Origin: Luscinia megarhynchos
Taxonomy: Eukaryota; Chordata; Aves; Passeriformes; Turdidae
Direction of reading: 5' to 3'
DNA: 64,000 bases
Assembly: GCA_034336665.1 (NCBI GenBank)
Contig: CM067576.1
Coordinates: 18,328,658-18,392,657, forward strand
The stretch's first letter is position 1, and each line of letters opens with the position of its first letter. Below, in pieces: positions 21,736 to 34,300 of the stretch. The notes beneath the pieces were generated by a model that did no database searches, was not told where the DNA came from, and saw only the letters and a program-made list of their open reading frames with translations. A program made the position numbers and the translations under genes.

Positions 21736-23007
21736 CTGCAACAATAACAAAATAACTTGTTCCTTAATCTATGATCAGGATCAGGATTTACTTCCCTTTG
21801 TAAAAAAGTAACATTTCTGAAGCGGCAGTGGTTGAAAACACATTTTTCTTAACAAAAGAGATCAGTCAAACCAGGAAAGTGTGCAGGTAAATACATGCTC
21901 TATCTCATTCCTACTTTCTCACCTTAAGATTTCAAGTTTGTAGCTAAAACACTTTGAGAGAAAGACACTCCCTTCAGCAGCTCTGTCAAAGACTGCCCCA
22001 AAATGGGGAGGTCCAGTTGTTTTTTTCTAGCACCCAATTCATGCTTGTACACAGCTCTTGCTGTCACACACCCACATGATTTACTAAAGAGTCTGTTTTA
22101 GGTGTCTACCTGTTAAAGACAATATCAGTGCTTCACTGGCACAACCCAGGACGACAGGTGTAGTAGTTGGTTGCGAATTCTCATCAGGATGATGAAAAAA
22201 GACATCAGTCACATGTCAGGATAATCTTGTGCTTTTAGGTGCAGTTGCCTTCACTCCAGCAGCTACTCCACTCTTTAAACTCAAAAGCTGATGGCTAAAA
22301 TATTCTTTAATTTATACAAGAGACTTTCACAAGTGGTGATTTATGAGCTCTTCCTTTTTCTTCAGTGCACTTCCACCATTTATCAGCTTCTCCCAAGGGC
22401 CTTCTCAAAGGTGCTGGCTCACAAGCCACAAGACACAGACACAAGCTCCACACTCCCACAGCAAACTTCAGGACTGAGGATGAAGTAGAACGGGACAGCC
22501 ATGCTGTTCCCAGGCAGAGCAAAGGAGGAGGGCAATTAAGGAAGAGAAGGGAGTGAGAGAATATCACAATTCTGTAGATCCTGTGCTGGTCCTGACACGT
22601 GGATAGTGTAGATTTGGAGTAAACAATGAGAATGAAAGCAAGAGAGAGGGAAAAGGAAGCGAGCGGACCCCATCTGCCCCACCATGGTGCAACCTCTTAG
22701 GTACAGTAGTCTTTTGACACAGTTTTGTCATGCATGCAGAGCCCTTTGAGTCCATCTGCAGGGAAGGAGTTGAGAGTGGGGACTGAGCCCAAGTCTCCAG
22801 GCAGAGCAGAAAGTTGGCTCAGGACAGTGCTGCTCCACACCTGCAGGATCCTCTCTTCTGATCACAACCTTCCTGCCAAAGCAGTCAGAATGCCTGAGGC
22901 AGAACAGTCTTCGGAGTCATCGTACATATTCAAATCACAGCTTTTACACTATCTGAAAGGGCCAAACCTTAATACACAATAGGGAATGTTAAAAATGCAG
23001 CAAATAC

Positions 23008-23133
23008 CTGAGCAGGTCTTGTTGGAGCATCTGTCACAAAAGGTGCTGGAGATGGCGCTTGGTTGGTGCTGGTGGGGTTCTGAGATGGAGTTGATTTGCT
23101 GTGAGGATGGTCAAACAATTCAGGTTCCAAGGC
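23008..23133 (-). CDS. ELL-family exon (upstream linker)
   Basis: A 126-bp (42-codon) exon on the minus strand, phase 0 at both ends. It lies between an acceptor (GTTGATATTTAG) and a donor (CTCAG|GTATTT). The product is proline- and serine-rich (PELFDHPHSKSTPSQ) and ends RPAQ, which joins in frame to KRPLASDF of the next exon, recreating the Q-K-R junction seen in ELL proteins. Assignment rests on this phase match and position; the sequence alone is low complexity. No further upstream exons (the conserved N-terminal ELL domain) were recognised up to 30 kb, so the gene is either long-introned or 5'-truncated here. Confidence 0.6.
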
Positions 23134-23209
23134 CTAAATATCAACTGTCATAGCTCTTTCCTTGCAGAGAAAACAGACCTTCAGTGTCAGGACTAAAGAA
23201 AACAGTGAG

Positions 23210-23330
23210 AAGCTGAGTTGAAGGAGCTTTAGGTTGGATATCAGGAAAATGTTCTGGCCTCAAAGAGCGCTCAAGCACTGGAACAGGCCCTCGTGGCTGG
23301 TGGTTATTGCAGCAGGAAACCCAGGCACCA
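23210..23330 (+). mobile_element. CR1-type LINE 3' fragment
   Basis: It contains TTTAGGTTGGATATCAGGAA, followed about 35 bp later by GCTCAAGCACTGGAACAGGC. These are hallmark blocks in the 3' part of avian CR1 elements, typically TTTAGGTTGGATATTAGGAA ... CACTGGAACAGGCTGCCC. The copy is interrupted: the usual GCCCAGGGAGGTGGTGGA continuation is altered. It is short, old and non-autonomous, and lies just upstream (minus-strand sense) of the ELL-like exon. It is the best single clue that this is bird DNA. Confidence 0.75.
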
Positions 23331-26300
23331 GGGACACCTCCTCACTGTGAGGGAGGTGCCCCTCCCTTAGCCCGGGGCTCGCCAGCTCAGCCCCTCCAGA
23401 GCCAGGCCTCTGCCTGTGCTCCACACACTCTGAGCCAAGGGGGGATTGGCAGCCATCCCAGCCACAACAAATCCATCGAGCTTCACACCTCTGACAAAAG
23501 CATGAGATTATTAACCTCTGGAGCTCTGGGCTCCAACTTCGTCGAGTTATCTTAAATGAATAAAGCAGCTTTTAGCTGCTAAAAAGATTATTTATTACAA
23601 AGCACTTCTTTTTACATATCACATCAGTCTCAAAAGGTAAGCAGAAATGCAATGGCAGAAGGGATGGCAAAAGCAATTTGCAAATTGCAGTGGCAAAAAC
23701 AGATGGCTAAAAAGCACCAACTCTTCTCAATACCAACTCTTGATACACAATTTCCCAAAAAGGTATGACACAAACTCGCACCACCACCTTTTAATCTATT
23801 AGAATTCTAGTTTCTTAACACACTAGGTTGCATATAAACTACGCATACGACCTATCTTGTTCTACCCAAAAAAATGCAAACCATGTTCTTACTATAGCTC
23901 TATTATGTCTAAATACTCTCTACAACCATGGTCTGGAGCCTTTACTGAAAACATCAGTATGTTTCTTCAACCTTCCCTAGAACTCGCACTGCAACTTGGC
24001 ATTTTAAACCTTTCACTTACTAAAAGCACTAGAGCCCATACTCAAACTTACTTACTGACTCACTTACCCTAAAACTTATGTGTGAGTGGCTTAATATACT
24101 TCAATCCATCCACAGGCTTTAATTCAATCCCTGCATTCTGATTTCTCTCCAAAGAATTCAGAGAGACCCCTTAGCCACTGACTCCAACAGGGAATGAAAT
24201 TGGCCAAGTCTGCCAGGAAAGCAAAACCATCCTGGGGTTTGTTTGGCCAAAGATGGACCATGAAGATGTTCGTACTAGCAGTGGGTGTGAGCGCTGATAC
24301 TTTTGGGTTGTGTGGTGCCTCTGGCCCCTCAGAAGTCAGGGCAAGGCTGAAGGAAGGAAGCTGCAGGTGAGGGCAATATTGGCTGTTTCAAACTGCTTGG
24401 TGCAGAACTAGAAGAACAGCTTTCCTCCTTTCGCTCCATCACTGGAAAGAATATTAAGATGAAGCTGCAGTAAGCTCTGTCTTTTGTGGGATGTTGTTTG
24501 GTTGTTGTTTTTTCTGGCCTTTTAATGTATTGCCAAGTGGTGTAGTGAGGAGCAAGTTGCTGGGCTGCATGATTTCTGACTGAGTTATCACAGAAATGGG
24601 CATCTTGTGTGCGCAAGCTTCCTGGCAAATCCAGACGTGATGTGGAAATCCTAAGTGAGGACTTCCAGCCTTGACTATGTGTGACACAGGCTTCTGCAAA
24701 AACTTGCCATGGCTGGAGGACTGGGGTGATGACTGCTCCCAGGAAAGGTTACTTATTAATACTATGTCAGACTTCCTTCAGTGATTGTCAGCCCTGAATG
24801 GCTGTGAGTTCACGTTCTTCTCACTGGAGAATTAGAGTTAATTTCAGCATCATTAGACATTTTAGAAAAATCCAGCTAAAAATCTCACCTCTGTCCCCTC
24901 TAAGTTAGCCCAGTTTTTCCCCGCTAGGAGCTGCACAGAAGTCAGGGAGGGAAAATGGCATCAGGGAACAGCTGTAAATTCAAAATACAAAGAGAAAATG
25001 CACCAGCAAAGGGTAGGAAAGGGGAAAGGTTTCAGAAAACATTTCTGTGGTCTAATTAATAATCATTTCAGATTCCCCAGTGAGAAGAACACAACCTCAC
25101 AGGCATTCAGGCCTGACAGTCCCCTGCAGCGAGAGCTCAGCGCACATCCACAGAGGCAAGTCCAGCATCTGAAAGAAAAAAACCCAGAAGAAAAAGGTGA
25201 TTTCTTTTGCTTCAAAGTTTTTTCAAGTTCTTAAAGCCCAACCAATATTTGCTCTTGATTCTGGTTGGGTGAATCACGAGCAGTGGGCACGGGTCATGCC
25301 ATTCACTTAGCTGACACCCCAGGGTAATTTTGAGAGGACACAAGAGATGTTTGCATAGGAAAATGTGAGGGGATTTCAAGGGGAGTGAGGTGGCATTTTT
25401 GAGGGGATTGCTGAGGTAACTGAAGGGAGCCCAGCAGAAAATTTCCCTGGGAAACCCGAGGCCCCTGGGAAGCACAGCCAGGGCTCTCCAGGGGTAGCAG
25501 GGAGGGCTCAGCACTGGGGACTCTCTGTGTCCTCCTTCCTTGGCAGCCGCCAGCAAGGAAGGGAGGAGAAGCTCCGTGAGGGATGAGCCGGAGAGAGCAA
25601 GGAGGGGAGCGGCCTCAGCCTGGAGACGGGCAGGAGGAAGGCAAAGGGACCTCCCCGGGGTCAATGTGGGGAACAGAATGGATGCTTGGATGACCAGTGG
25701 AGGTGAGGAGTGGATCTGAGTTCATCTGCAGGGAAATAAGAGGGGATATTTTGGAGGGAAAAGCTGAGGTGATGAGTTCACTCACCCTGGCACGAGTTGT
25801 GTTTGCACGAAGTGGGACCAGAGGTGAAGGTCAATCCAAAGCCAACGCTGCTTGACCTCTGAATTCCAGGATAAATTTTACAAGCTGCCAAATGAGGGAT
25901 TAAAAATGCATAAAAATGAATCCAAGAGCATGAGTGAGGTTTGTGGGACTCCATTACGTTTTTGTCATAGAATTCATAGCAGAGTTTTGAGCTTTTGATG
26001 ACAACAATGCAGTTCTTCACTTGGATTAGTCACTGTGTGGGATTTGGGGTTTATCTGGATTTTAAAGCCTTCGGGGTGGCCCTGACACTGCTCAGGAGCT
26101 GGTAGGAAAAGCAGAGTCAGAGCTCCTGGCAGGCACAGGGTGCTTTCCATCAGAGTGGATTGTGGAGGAATTGTTTGGGACTTGGATTATCCCTCTGGGT
26201 GATTACAGCCCAGAGTCAGGGATTTGTACAATTCCATACATTTGACTCCCAAAACTTCCCAGCCCAGGGGCTTGAGCTGACAGGGCAGCACAAAGATCGT

Positions 26301-28140
26301 TCTCTGTGCGGTGCCCAGATTTGGGGTTCACTGTCAGCTTTGTTAGTTCCCATGAATTATCCCATAGCTCCAAATTCCCTGCTCAATTGCCACTGCCCTA
26401 ACCTCACAGTGCCTCATAGGGGGTGGATATTCCCATGCAGAGCTGCCACTTGAACACTAGATGTGCCAGGAACCAGCAGAACTTCCAAGGAAGCTCAGCA
26501 GCATTGGGACAGGCATATATTCCAAAGAATTTGCTATATGCTGCATTCCCCAGCCCCACCCGTGTCCCTGAGGGGCACTTGAAGAGAGTTGCCTGGAATT
26601 CATCTGATTTAGCCCCCCTGAGCTCGGGCTCCAGGTGATATGTTCAAGCAGGAGAAGGCAGGGGCCAGAGGCGCTCCCAGCCCATGCCAAGGCAGCCCTC
26701 ATGCCCATGAGAGGACATCAGCTCCTTTCAGAGCTTCAGCAGTGGCCTCCGCAGATTCTTTTCCCTCAGGAAAAGGTGCACATCCCTGCCTTCAGCACAC
26801 CTCCAGTGGGACCTACCTGCGAAAGCTTTCCATCCCTTCTGCACTGCCAGCTGGCTCCTTTGAAACTTCCACCTTCATCCAAACAAAACTTCATCCCACC
26901 CAAACCTTTGATGTTAAGGCATCTCTGTAGGCTAATGCTTGGGATTGAATATCTGTGAGGGAAGATTGCCTTGGCTTTAGTGCTGCTGCTGGGTGATGGC
27001 CTCAGGCTGGAAGAGAAGGGATTTGGGTTGGCTGAGACGTACCTGGCAGGTGCATGGGAGCTCTGGGAGGCTGGAACCAGGAATTGCTGTCTGAGCCCCT
27101 CTGCAAGCAGCCCATGCTGCCATCACCAGGAAATGCCAGCTGTTCCTTGGGGTGCTTTTGGGCTGTCAATGGCCTGCATCCAGGTGCCTATTCAGAGCAG
27201 CTCCTGGCCCAGGAGCCACGGGCAGCCCATGAGCTGTGTCTGTGCCAGCGCTGGCCAGGCACCCAGTGCCCATCCCCGGGACGTGTGCTTGGCACAGGCA
27301 GGACACTGCAGAGCATAGCCCCTCCCCTGCAGAGCCCGAGGACAAGAGGCGCTGGTTGCCTTTGAGGGGCTCTTGGCCTCCTCCTGCCCCCATTCCCTGC
27401 CAGCTGGGACACACAGTAACACCAAGGAACATTGCTGGCAGCGAGCAGGAGACATTGAGAGGCCTCTGTGCAGCTCTAGGCATCAAAGCAGCCCAAGCTT
27501 CAGGAGCTGCCATCATTTTGGCAATGCTCACCTGTAGGAAGTGCCTTCTGCCACTCTCCAGAAGAACTTTGGTCATGCAGCAAGGGAAGCCTCAGGACTG
27601 CTCCTGCTCATTTCTCCCTGTAAAGGGACATTGTGAGAGCAAATTTACAGCTGCTAGGTAAATCCTGGAAAGAGTCGGAAAATCAGGGTTATGGGAAGAG
27701 TGTGGTGCTGTCAGGTCAGGTGCCAGCCAGTTCTACTCTACAGCTATGGCAGGGGCTGGTGCGTAAAGCACCTTCAGCAGAAGAGATGGAGCTGCAATTA
27801 CCTTGCTGGTGCCAAGAATTCCCATCCTTACGAGGCTCATACCTGTGACCCAGAAATTGGCTCAGTCAGCTGGAGCAGAGTCCTGGTAACGCCCAGGTTG
27901 TTAGTTGCAATTCTCCCATGGGCTGTGTATTTTACAGTCAGATTTTAGGTTGCCTCTCAACCCCAGTATATCCTGTGACCTGGATGTAAAGAGGAAAATT
28001 CCCAGCTGAGTTTTATTAAAAGAGGCTTTGCCATTACAGAGCTATTTTGAGTTGCAGAGCAAGGGAGAAGGGGAGCATCTCACTTGGCAGGTGTTGGAGA
28101 AGCAGGCAGAATGGAACCGTGCCCAGCCCCGGCTGAGCGG
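23331..28140. other. Unique DNA, no gene supported
   Basis: Mixed-composition sequence. Open frames of up to 150 codons (for example minus strand 25212-25664 and plus strand 27236-27661) show no domain, no consistent splice pairing and no repeated structure. Slightly GC-richer patches occur at 25440-25640 and 26970-27460. An undetected upstream ELL-like exon could lie here. Confidence 0.45.
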
Positions 28141-28149
28141 CTCCTGCCG

Positions 28150-28950
28150 TGATCCAGCCCGCTCATTCCACAGGGGTGCGGCGGGCAGGAGCCCCAGGGC
28201 TGTGCGGACACGGGGAAGCGGGAGCCGGGCGCTGCTCCCCGCTGAGGGCTGCGGGGCCTTTGCATACCTGCGGAACAGGGGCACTCCGGGAGCGGCGGGA
28301 TTTGGGGCTCCCAGGGTTGGCACAGAGTTCCCCGTGCCCCGGCCGGTTCCGGCCTTGATCCACTATCTCCACGAGGAGATTCCCCTGCCGTTCTCCCGGG
28401 CGCGGCTACCGGCAGAGCCCCGGCTCCCCGCGGCCGCAGCGCGATCGGGCCCGGAGTCCCACGGCCACTGCGGCCGGAGCAGGAGCGGCAGCGCTACGCT
28501 CGGCCCCAGCGCCCGTCCCAGGGTGGCTCCTGTTGCCCGCAGCAATCCCGGTCCCGATCCGGCGATCCGCACCCTGCCGGCCTGGGGAGAGGCAGCACCA
28601 CTCGGAACCCCTAGTGGACACCGCCAAAACCCAGACCCGACCCCTGGCGCCACCTGAGCACCTCAGGCTCCACACACACTGGGAGAGGACACCAGGTTGG
28701 GCTGGGCACAGCCCTCCAAGCAATGGTCCCTCCGCATCCCAGGAGGAGCATTCCCACATGGAGCGCGGCGGGAGCGGCTCGGCCGCAATTGAAAGGCGCG
28801 GGCGGGGCGGGGCCAGGGGGACGGGGCCTGCGCAAGTGCGCGGGGCCTCAGAGCGCATGCGCCGGGCGGGGCTGACTGGATTTAAATGGCGGGCAGAGGC
28901 TGGTGAAGCCGTTGGCTCTTTGGTGGTCGTGGCAGGTGGGATGCGCTCTC
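28150..28950 (+). promoter_or_regulatory. CpG island with plus-strand promoter features
   Basis: Dense CpG with NotI-like CGGCCGC near 28430. At the 3' end, GGCGCGGGCGGGGCGGGGCC (GC boxes, about 28795-28814), GCGCATGCGC-like palindromes (about 28854-28863) and ATTTAAATGG (28879-28888, TATA-like) precede a possible first-exon donor GTGGCAG|GTGGGATG near 28935. The ATG in AAATGGCGGG reaches a stop after six codons, so any exon here is probably untranslated. No downstream coding exon is identifiable before the satellite block at 30029. Confidence 0.5.
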
Positions 28951-28974
28951 TTTTTCATTTTATCTGTATTTCTT

Positions 28975-29380
28975 TCCTTCTCTGTTTCTCTTTCTCTACA
29001 CCTCTTTTTTCTCACCGCCCTGCCTTCCCTTCCCTATCTCCCCTTTCCCCCCCCCCCCCCATGCCCCTACACACTCAACCCTACCCTACCACTCTCCACT
29101 TGCTCCTCCTTCCACCCTTCGTCCCCCAACCCTGGCCCCCCCCCCTGCCCCTCTCCCTGCTCCCCTTCCCCCTCCGCAGTTCTTCCTGTCCTGCCTTCAA
29201 TCCTCCCCTCCTTCCTCTACCCTCCTTTCCCCCCACTCGCACCTTCCCCTGTCCCTGCTGCCCTGCACACCCCAACACCCTCCACCTGCCCTCCGTCCTT
29301 GGTCACCCACCCCGACCGCCCCGTCTGCCTCCCTGTTCCCATCCTCAACCCCCTTTCCCTCTTTCCCCCGTAGTCGGCGG
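28975..29380 (+). repeat. Long polypyrimidine (C/T) tract
   Basis: About 400 bp of nearly pure pyrimidine on the plus strand, including a run of 14 C near 29047-29060 and many CCCTNCC repeats, interrupted by occasional A and G. Such purine/pyrimidine asymmetry can adopt triplex (H-DNA), and the minus strand is G-rich. It lies immediately downstream of the putative promoter, within what would be intron 1. Confidence 0.8.
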
Positions 29381-30028
29381 GGGCTCGGGCGCCGGAGAAT
29401 AAAGCCCAGAGGGCGGGCCGGCGCCCCCACCCTCCCTGCACCCCCACACGGGGGACTGGCCTGGTCGGCGAGTGTCCCCGTGTTGATCAAACACACCGCC
29501 CGACACCGCCCGGGGCTCCGGCTTTCCGACATCACACTGGGGGTCCCCGGGGGGTCGGGGCTGGGGTTAGGGGACCTCTTCCCTTAGGAGGTGGTTCCGG
29601 GGTGAGGGGTGCGTTCTTTAGGAGGGGGTTCGAGGGTGGCGGGGGGGTCAGGTGAGCCCTCCTGAGGACGGTTGGGAGGAGGGGTTGGGCCGACGGGGAC
29701 TTCCCGTTCAGGCCCGCCCCTCTCCTGGACCATCCCCTCCGGCCGGGGGCGCCCCGTCCCCCTCCCGTGGACCCGCTCCTCTGCAGCGGGGGGCAGGGAG
29801 GGGTGCAGCAGGGCCGTTCATTTGTCTGGCGATTTTTTGCTTTTGTGTCTCTGTTCACGCTGCAGAGTGACGTGACTACCACCCACCCCCACCGTCTGTT
29901 CAGCGTCCCGGTACTCAGTGAGTAGTGGTAAGAAGCAAGATCAACGTCAGCTAGCTTTGCGACTACATACCTATTCATAATGCAGCCTTCTGTGGGTAAA
30001 CATATCGCTTGCTGTTAGGCTCCAAGAA
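29381..30028. other. GC-rich to mixed DNA, no gene seen
   Basis: It contains an AATAAA at about 29399 in a G-rich context and GGGG-rich runs (29540-29660). Nothing supports a coding exon. The boundary with the inverted satellite at 30029 is abrupt. Confidence 0.45.
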
Positions 30029-30510
30029 GCAGAAAAACTCTAACATCTGCACTAAAAAACCAAACACGGTCCCAAAATCCAGTGAGATTCCAGGATTTTC
30101 TGAGGAAAAAACTGGGGAAGTGAGTGGGCAAATATCCAGAGGAAATGTGACTTTAAATGGCCCAAAAGGCTTGGAAATCGCATACGAACAATGGCCCAAA
30201 AACTCCTGGAAATCCATACTAAAAAGACATAAACTCTGCCAAAACTCCAAGGACTGCTACGAAAAGCATCAGGAAAAATCCAGGGAAAAAATTGAGCCTA
30301 ACAAACCAGAAAAGTCCCTGACAACTTGCCCCGGGAAGGAACGAAAAAATCCCCTAAGAATCAAAGGGAAAAATGTGCCAAACATTGCCAAAAGTTGCTC
30401 TGGAACACCCTAAAGCTGCCAAAGAAATTTCAGGAGATATTGGGAAAAACGCAGGGAAAAAAATCAGACTTAAAAACAGGAAAAATCCTCTACAATTCAC
30501 ACTGAGAAAC
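30029..30510 (-). repeat. Satellite block, inverted orientation
   Basis: One unit of the 36-64 kb satellite in reverse complement. It mirrors 36065 to about 36535 point by point: CTAACATCTGCACTAAAAAACC, GGCCCAAAAACTCCTGGAAA, AAGGACTGCTACGAAAAGCATC, GAGCCTAACAAACCAGAAAAG, and the inner end CACTGAGAAACCTTTTCTCA. It carries more private substitutions than neighbouring units of the main array carry among themselves, as expected of a copy outside the homogenising array. Confidence 0.93.
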
Positions 30511-30810
30511 CTTTTCTCACCTCGGTAGCCCCCGCCTCCTTTGCCACCTTTCAGCCAATAATGATGCTGCTTGTCTGAGCATGGCCCGCCCTCTTTCCTG
30601 CCCCACCAATCAGCGCATGGCTCTGTACTAGGGCAACCGGCTCACGCCAATCAGAGAGGGGGTATGGAAAAAGCGGGAAACGCTTAGCCAATGGAAGTGC
30701 CGGGTACCTCAGGGGGGCGGGGCCCATCAAAGCTGCCGTCAGTGAAGGGAGAAGGGGGGAAATGGCGGCCGAAACTAAACGGAGCTCGGGCTCTCGCTGG
30801 TTTTTGAGGG
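30511..30810 (+). promoter_or_regulatory. CCAAT-box promoter and ATG exon, left copy
   Basis: Four CCAAT boxes on the plus strand at 30555, 30606, 30647 and 30688 (spacing 51, 41 and 41 bp) are followed by a GC box (GGGGGGCGGGGCC, about 30712-30724) and an ATG at 30762 in good context (GGGAAATGG). The ATG opens a short frame beginning MAAETKRSSGSRW, which then runs into the G-rich minisatellite (stop at 30989). The related right copy has a CGCAG|GTGGGA donor-like site just after the FLR codons, suggesting exon 1 ends around 30820. Architecture is typical of a CCAAT-rich housekeeping or germline promoter. I do not recognise the gene. Confidence 0.65.
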
Positions 30811-31399
30811 ATCAGCGGGTGGGATTTGAAAGGGAATTGGAAGGATTTTGGGGTGTCCAAGTTGGGATTTGGAGATTCTGGTTAGGCTTAGAGGAAGACT
30901 TGAGGGATTTGGGGAGCGTCCCTGTGGGGTTTTGGGGCGTCCCAGGTGGGCTTGGAGGATCTCAGGTGGGATTTGGGAGGTCTGCATAGATCTTGGGGGT
31001 GAATTTGGGGCATTTTGGAGAGTCTCCCGATGGGTTTGTGAAGTCCCAGGTGGGTTTTTGAGAAGGCTTTGGTAGATTTTGGGGGTCCCCCGGTACATAT
31101 TGGAGGTATTTTGGGGAATACAGGTGGGATTTGGGGGTTCTGGGTGGGGTTTGTGGGGTTTTGGGTGGACCCAGATGAGTGTTAGGTGGAATTTGTGAGA
31201 TTTTGGAGTCTCTAGCTGAGGTTTGAGGGGCCCAGGTGAATTTAGGGGTGAATTTGTAAAATCTTGGGGGTCCCAGGGTGGAATTTGAGGGGGAATTGAA
31301 GGGATTTTGTGTTGCTTAATGTGGGACTTGGGGTTCTAGTTGGGCTTAGAAGGAGAGTTGAGGATTTGTGGGTGTCCCTGTGGGATTTTTGGGGCGTCC
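30811..31399 (+). repeat. G-rich minisatellite (sense orientation)
   Basis: Imperfect tandem repeats of about 35-40 bp built from GGTGGGATTTGGGGG(G)TCC-like motifs, with the plus strand strongly G-rich. The motif runs directly on from the promoter/exon block. It flips to the complementary strand at about 31400 (GGGGCGTCCCAG|AACCCCCAAATCCC), the centre of the inverted duplication. Confidence 0.9.
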
Positions 31400-34300
31400 C
31401 AGAACCCCCAAATCCCACCTGTGAGGCCCCCAGAATTCCACAAATTCACCCCTAAACTCGCCTCGGACCCCCCAAAACCCCACCCAGAAACCCCCAAATC
31501 CCACCTGAGATCCTCCAAAATACCCCAAATTCCCACCAAAATCCATACAGGGACCCATGAAAATCCACCAAAACTTCTTCAAAACCCTCCTCGGACTCCA
31601 CAAACGCCACCTGGGACCCCCAAATTCCACAACTTCATTCCAAAATCCACAAGGGACATCCAAAAGTCGCTCAAATCACCCCAAAACCATCTGGGAGCCT
31701 CCAGAACTCAAATCCTCAACAAAATCCGACAGGAGGCCCCAAAATCCCTAAAAATCTTGCCCAAAACTCATCCAGGAAACCCCAAATCCCACCTAGAAAC
31801 CCCCAAAGCACCCCCCTAAATTCCACTCAGGACCCATGAAAAATCCACCAAAGCTTCTTCAAAACCCTTCTGGGACTCCACAAAACGCCACCTAGGACCT
31901 CCCAAATCCCACAAACTCATGCCAAAATCCACCTGAGACCCCCCAAAAGTCGCTCAAAACACCCCTAAACCGACCTGGGACCCCCAAAACCCCAAGGGAG
32001 GCCCCCCAATCCCTGAATTCTCCCTCTAAGGCCAAGCAGAACCCCCAAATCCCACTTTGGACACTCAAAAATTCCTCCACTCCCCCATCAAATCGCACCT
32101 GGGACTCCCAAAATCTCCATCCATTTATCCCTAAAATCACCTGGTCTCCCCCAAAAACCCACAAAGCTGAACCAGAACCTCCCAGATCCCAGGTGGGATC
32201 CCCCAAAATACACCCAAAATGCACTTGCAACTCCCCTGAAAAATGTAACAAAGGCTTCTCAAAAATCCACCTGGGACCCCCCAAAATATTCTCAAATCAC
32301 CCCAGAAACCAACTGGGAGCCCCCAAAACTCCTCAAATCCTCTACAAAAATCCGTCAATGGAGCCCCCAAAAATCCCTCAAATCTCGCCCAAAACCCATC
32401 CAGGAAGCCCCAAATCCCATCTGGGATCCCCCCAAATTTCCCCAGAATCCACTCAGGACCCCTGAAAATCCACCAAAGCCTCATCAACCCCCCAGCTGGG
32501 ACTCGGTGAACAACACCTGAGACCCCCCAAATCCCACAAATTCATGCCAAAGTCCACCTGAGACCCCCAAAGTCGCTCAAATCACCCCTAAACCGACCTG
32601 GGATGCCCCAAAACCCCACAGGGACGCTGCCAAATCCCTCAACTCTCCCTCTAAGCCCAAGCAGAACCCCCCGAATCCTACCTTGGACATCCCAAAATTC
32701 CACAATTCACCCCTAAACTCACCTGGGACCCACCAAAACCCCACAAACCCCCAGCCAGAACCTCCAAAATCCCACCTCGGTTCCCCCCAAAATACCCCCC
32801 AAAAATCCACCTGAGACTCCAGAAAACGTACCAAAGCTTTCTTAAAACCCACCTGGGAGTCCCCAGAATGACCTAAATTCACTCCAAGATCCACATACAC
32901 CTCCCAGATCCCACCTGGCCCCCCATACCTCACGTGGGGGACCCCAAAAATCTCCCAATTTCCACCCAACACCCAACTGGGACCTGCCAAAACCTGACAA
33001 ACCCCACCCAGAACACCTCAAATCCCACCTGTAATCCCCCAAAAATACCCCCAATATCCACCCTGGCAGCCCCAAAAATCTACCAAAGCCTTCTCAAAAC
33101 CCACCTTGGACTCCACAGATCCCACCTGGGACTCCCCCCAAAATGCCCCAAATTCACATCAAGATCCACGCAGACCTCCCAAATCCCACCTGAGATCCCT
33201 CCCAACCCACCAGGGATGCCCCCAAATCCCTCAACTCTCCATCTAATGTAAAGCAGAACCCCCAAATCCCACTTCGGACACCACAAAATCCCCTCAAATC
33301 TCGCCAAAAACCCGTTCAGGGAGCCCCCAAATCCCATCTGGGATCCCCCAAAACACCCCCCAAAATCCACTCAGGACCCGTGAAAATCCACCAAAGCCTC
33401 TATCAACCCCCCACCTGGGACTCGACAAACGCCACCTGAGACCCCCCAAATCCCACAAATTCATGCCAAAATCCCCCTGAGACCCCCAAAAGTCGCTCAA
33501 ATCACCCCTAAACCGACCTGGGACGCCCCCAAAACCCCAAGGGAGGCCCCTAATCCCTGAATTCTCCCTCTAAGCCAAACCAGAACCCCCAAATCCCACA
33601 TAGGGCAAAACCAAAAATCCCTCCAATTCCCCCATCAAATCCCACCTGGGACACCCCAAAATTCCACCAATTTATCGCTAAACTCACCTGGGCCCCCCCC
33701 CAAAACCCTACAAACCACACCCAGAAAACCCCAAATCCCACCTGGGATCCCCCCAAAATACACCCAAAAATGCACTTGGTACTCCCGAAAATGCACCAAA
33801 GGCTTCTCAAACCCCACCTGGGACTCCCCAAAATGTTCTAAATTCCCCCAAAATCCACTCAGACCTCCCAAATCCCACCTGGGATCCCCTAAACCCACCT
33901 GGGATGCCCCAAAACGCCACAGGGACGCCCCCCAAATGCCTCAAGTCTCCCTCTCAGCACACCCAGAACCCCCAAATCCCACCTAGGATCCCCCCAAAAT
34001 CCACTCGGGACGCCTCTTAAATATACCAAAGCCTTCTCAAAACCCTCCTGGGACTCGACAAAGCCCACCTGGGAACATCCAACATTCCACAAATTCACAC
34101 CTAAACTCACCTGGGCCCCCCAGACCTCACCTGGCACACCAAAATCTCCCAATTTCCACGCAACACCCACCTGGGACCCCCCCAAAACACCACAAACCCC
34201 ACCCAGAACCCCCCAAATCCCACCTGTATCCCCCAAAATACCCCCAAATATCCACCTGGGACCCTCAAAATCTACCAAAGCCTTCTCAAAACCCACCTGG

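Noticed and set aside
13448..28140. tRNA, snRNA or other small RNA genes
   Set aside because: I looked for A/B-box-like and conserved stem patterns by eye and found none. A covariance-model search would be the decisive test.
28533..29402. 289-codon plus-strand frame
   Set aside because: It crosses the CpG island and the pure C/T tract, giving a proline/serine/leucine-only tail. No domain and no sensible start context.
31340..31819. Proline-rich open frames in the C-rich minisatellite
   Set aside because: They are products of the repeat unit. Frame and sequence are not kept between units.
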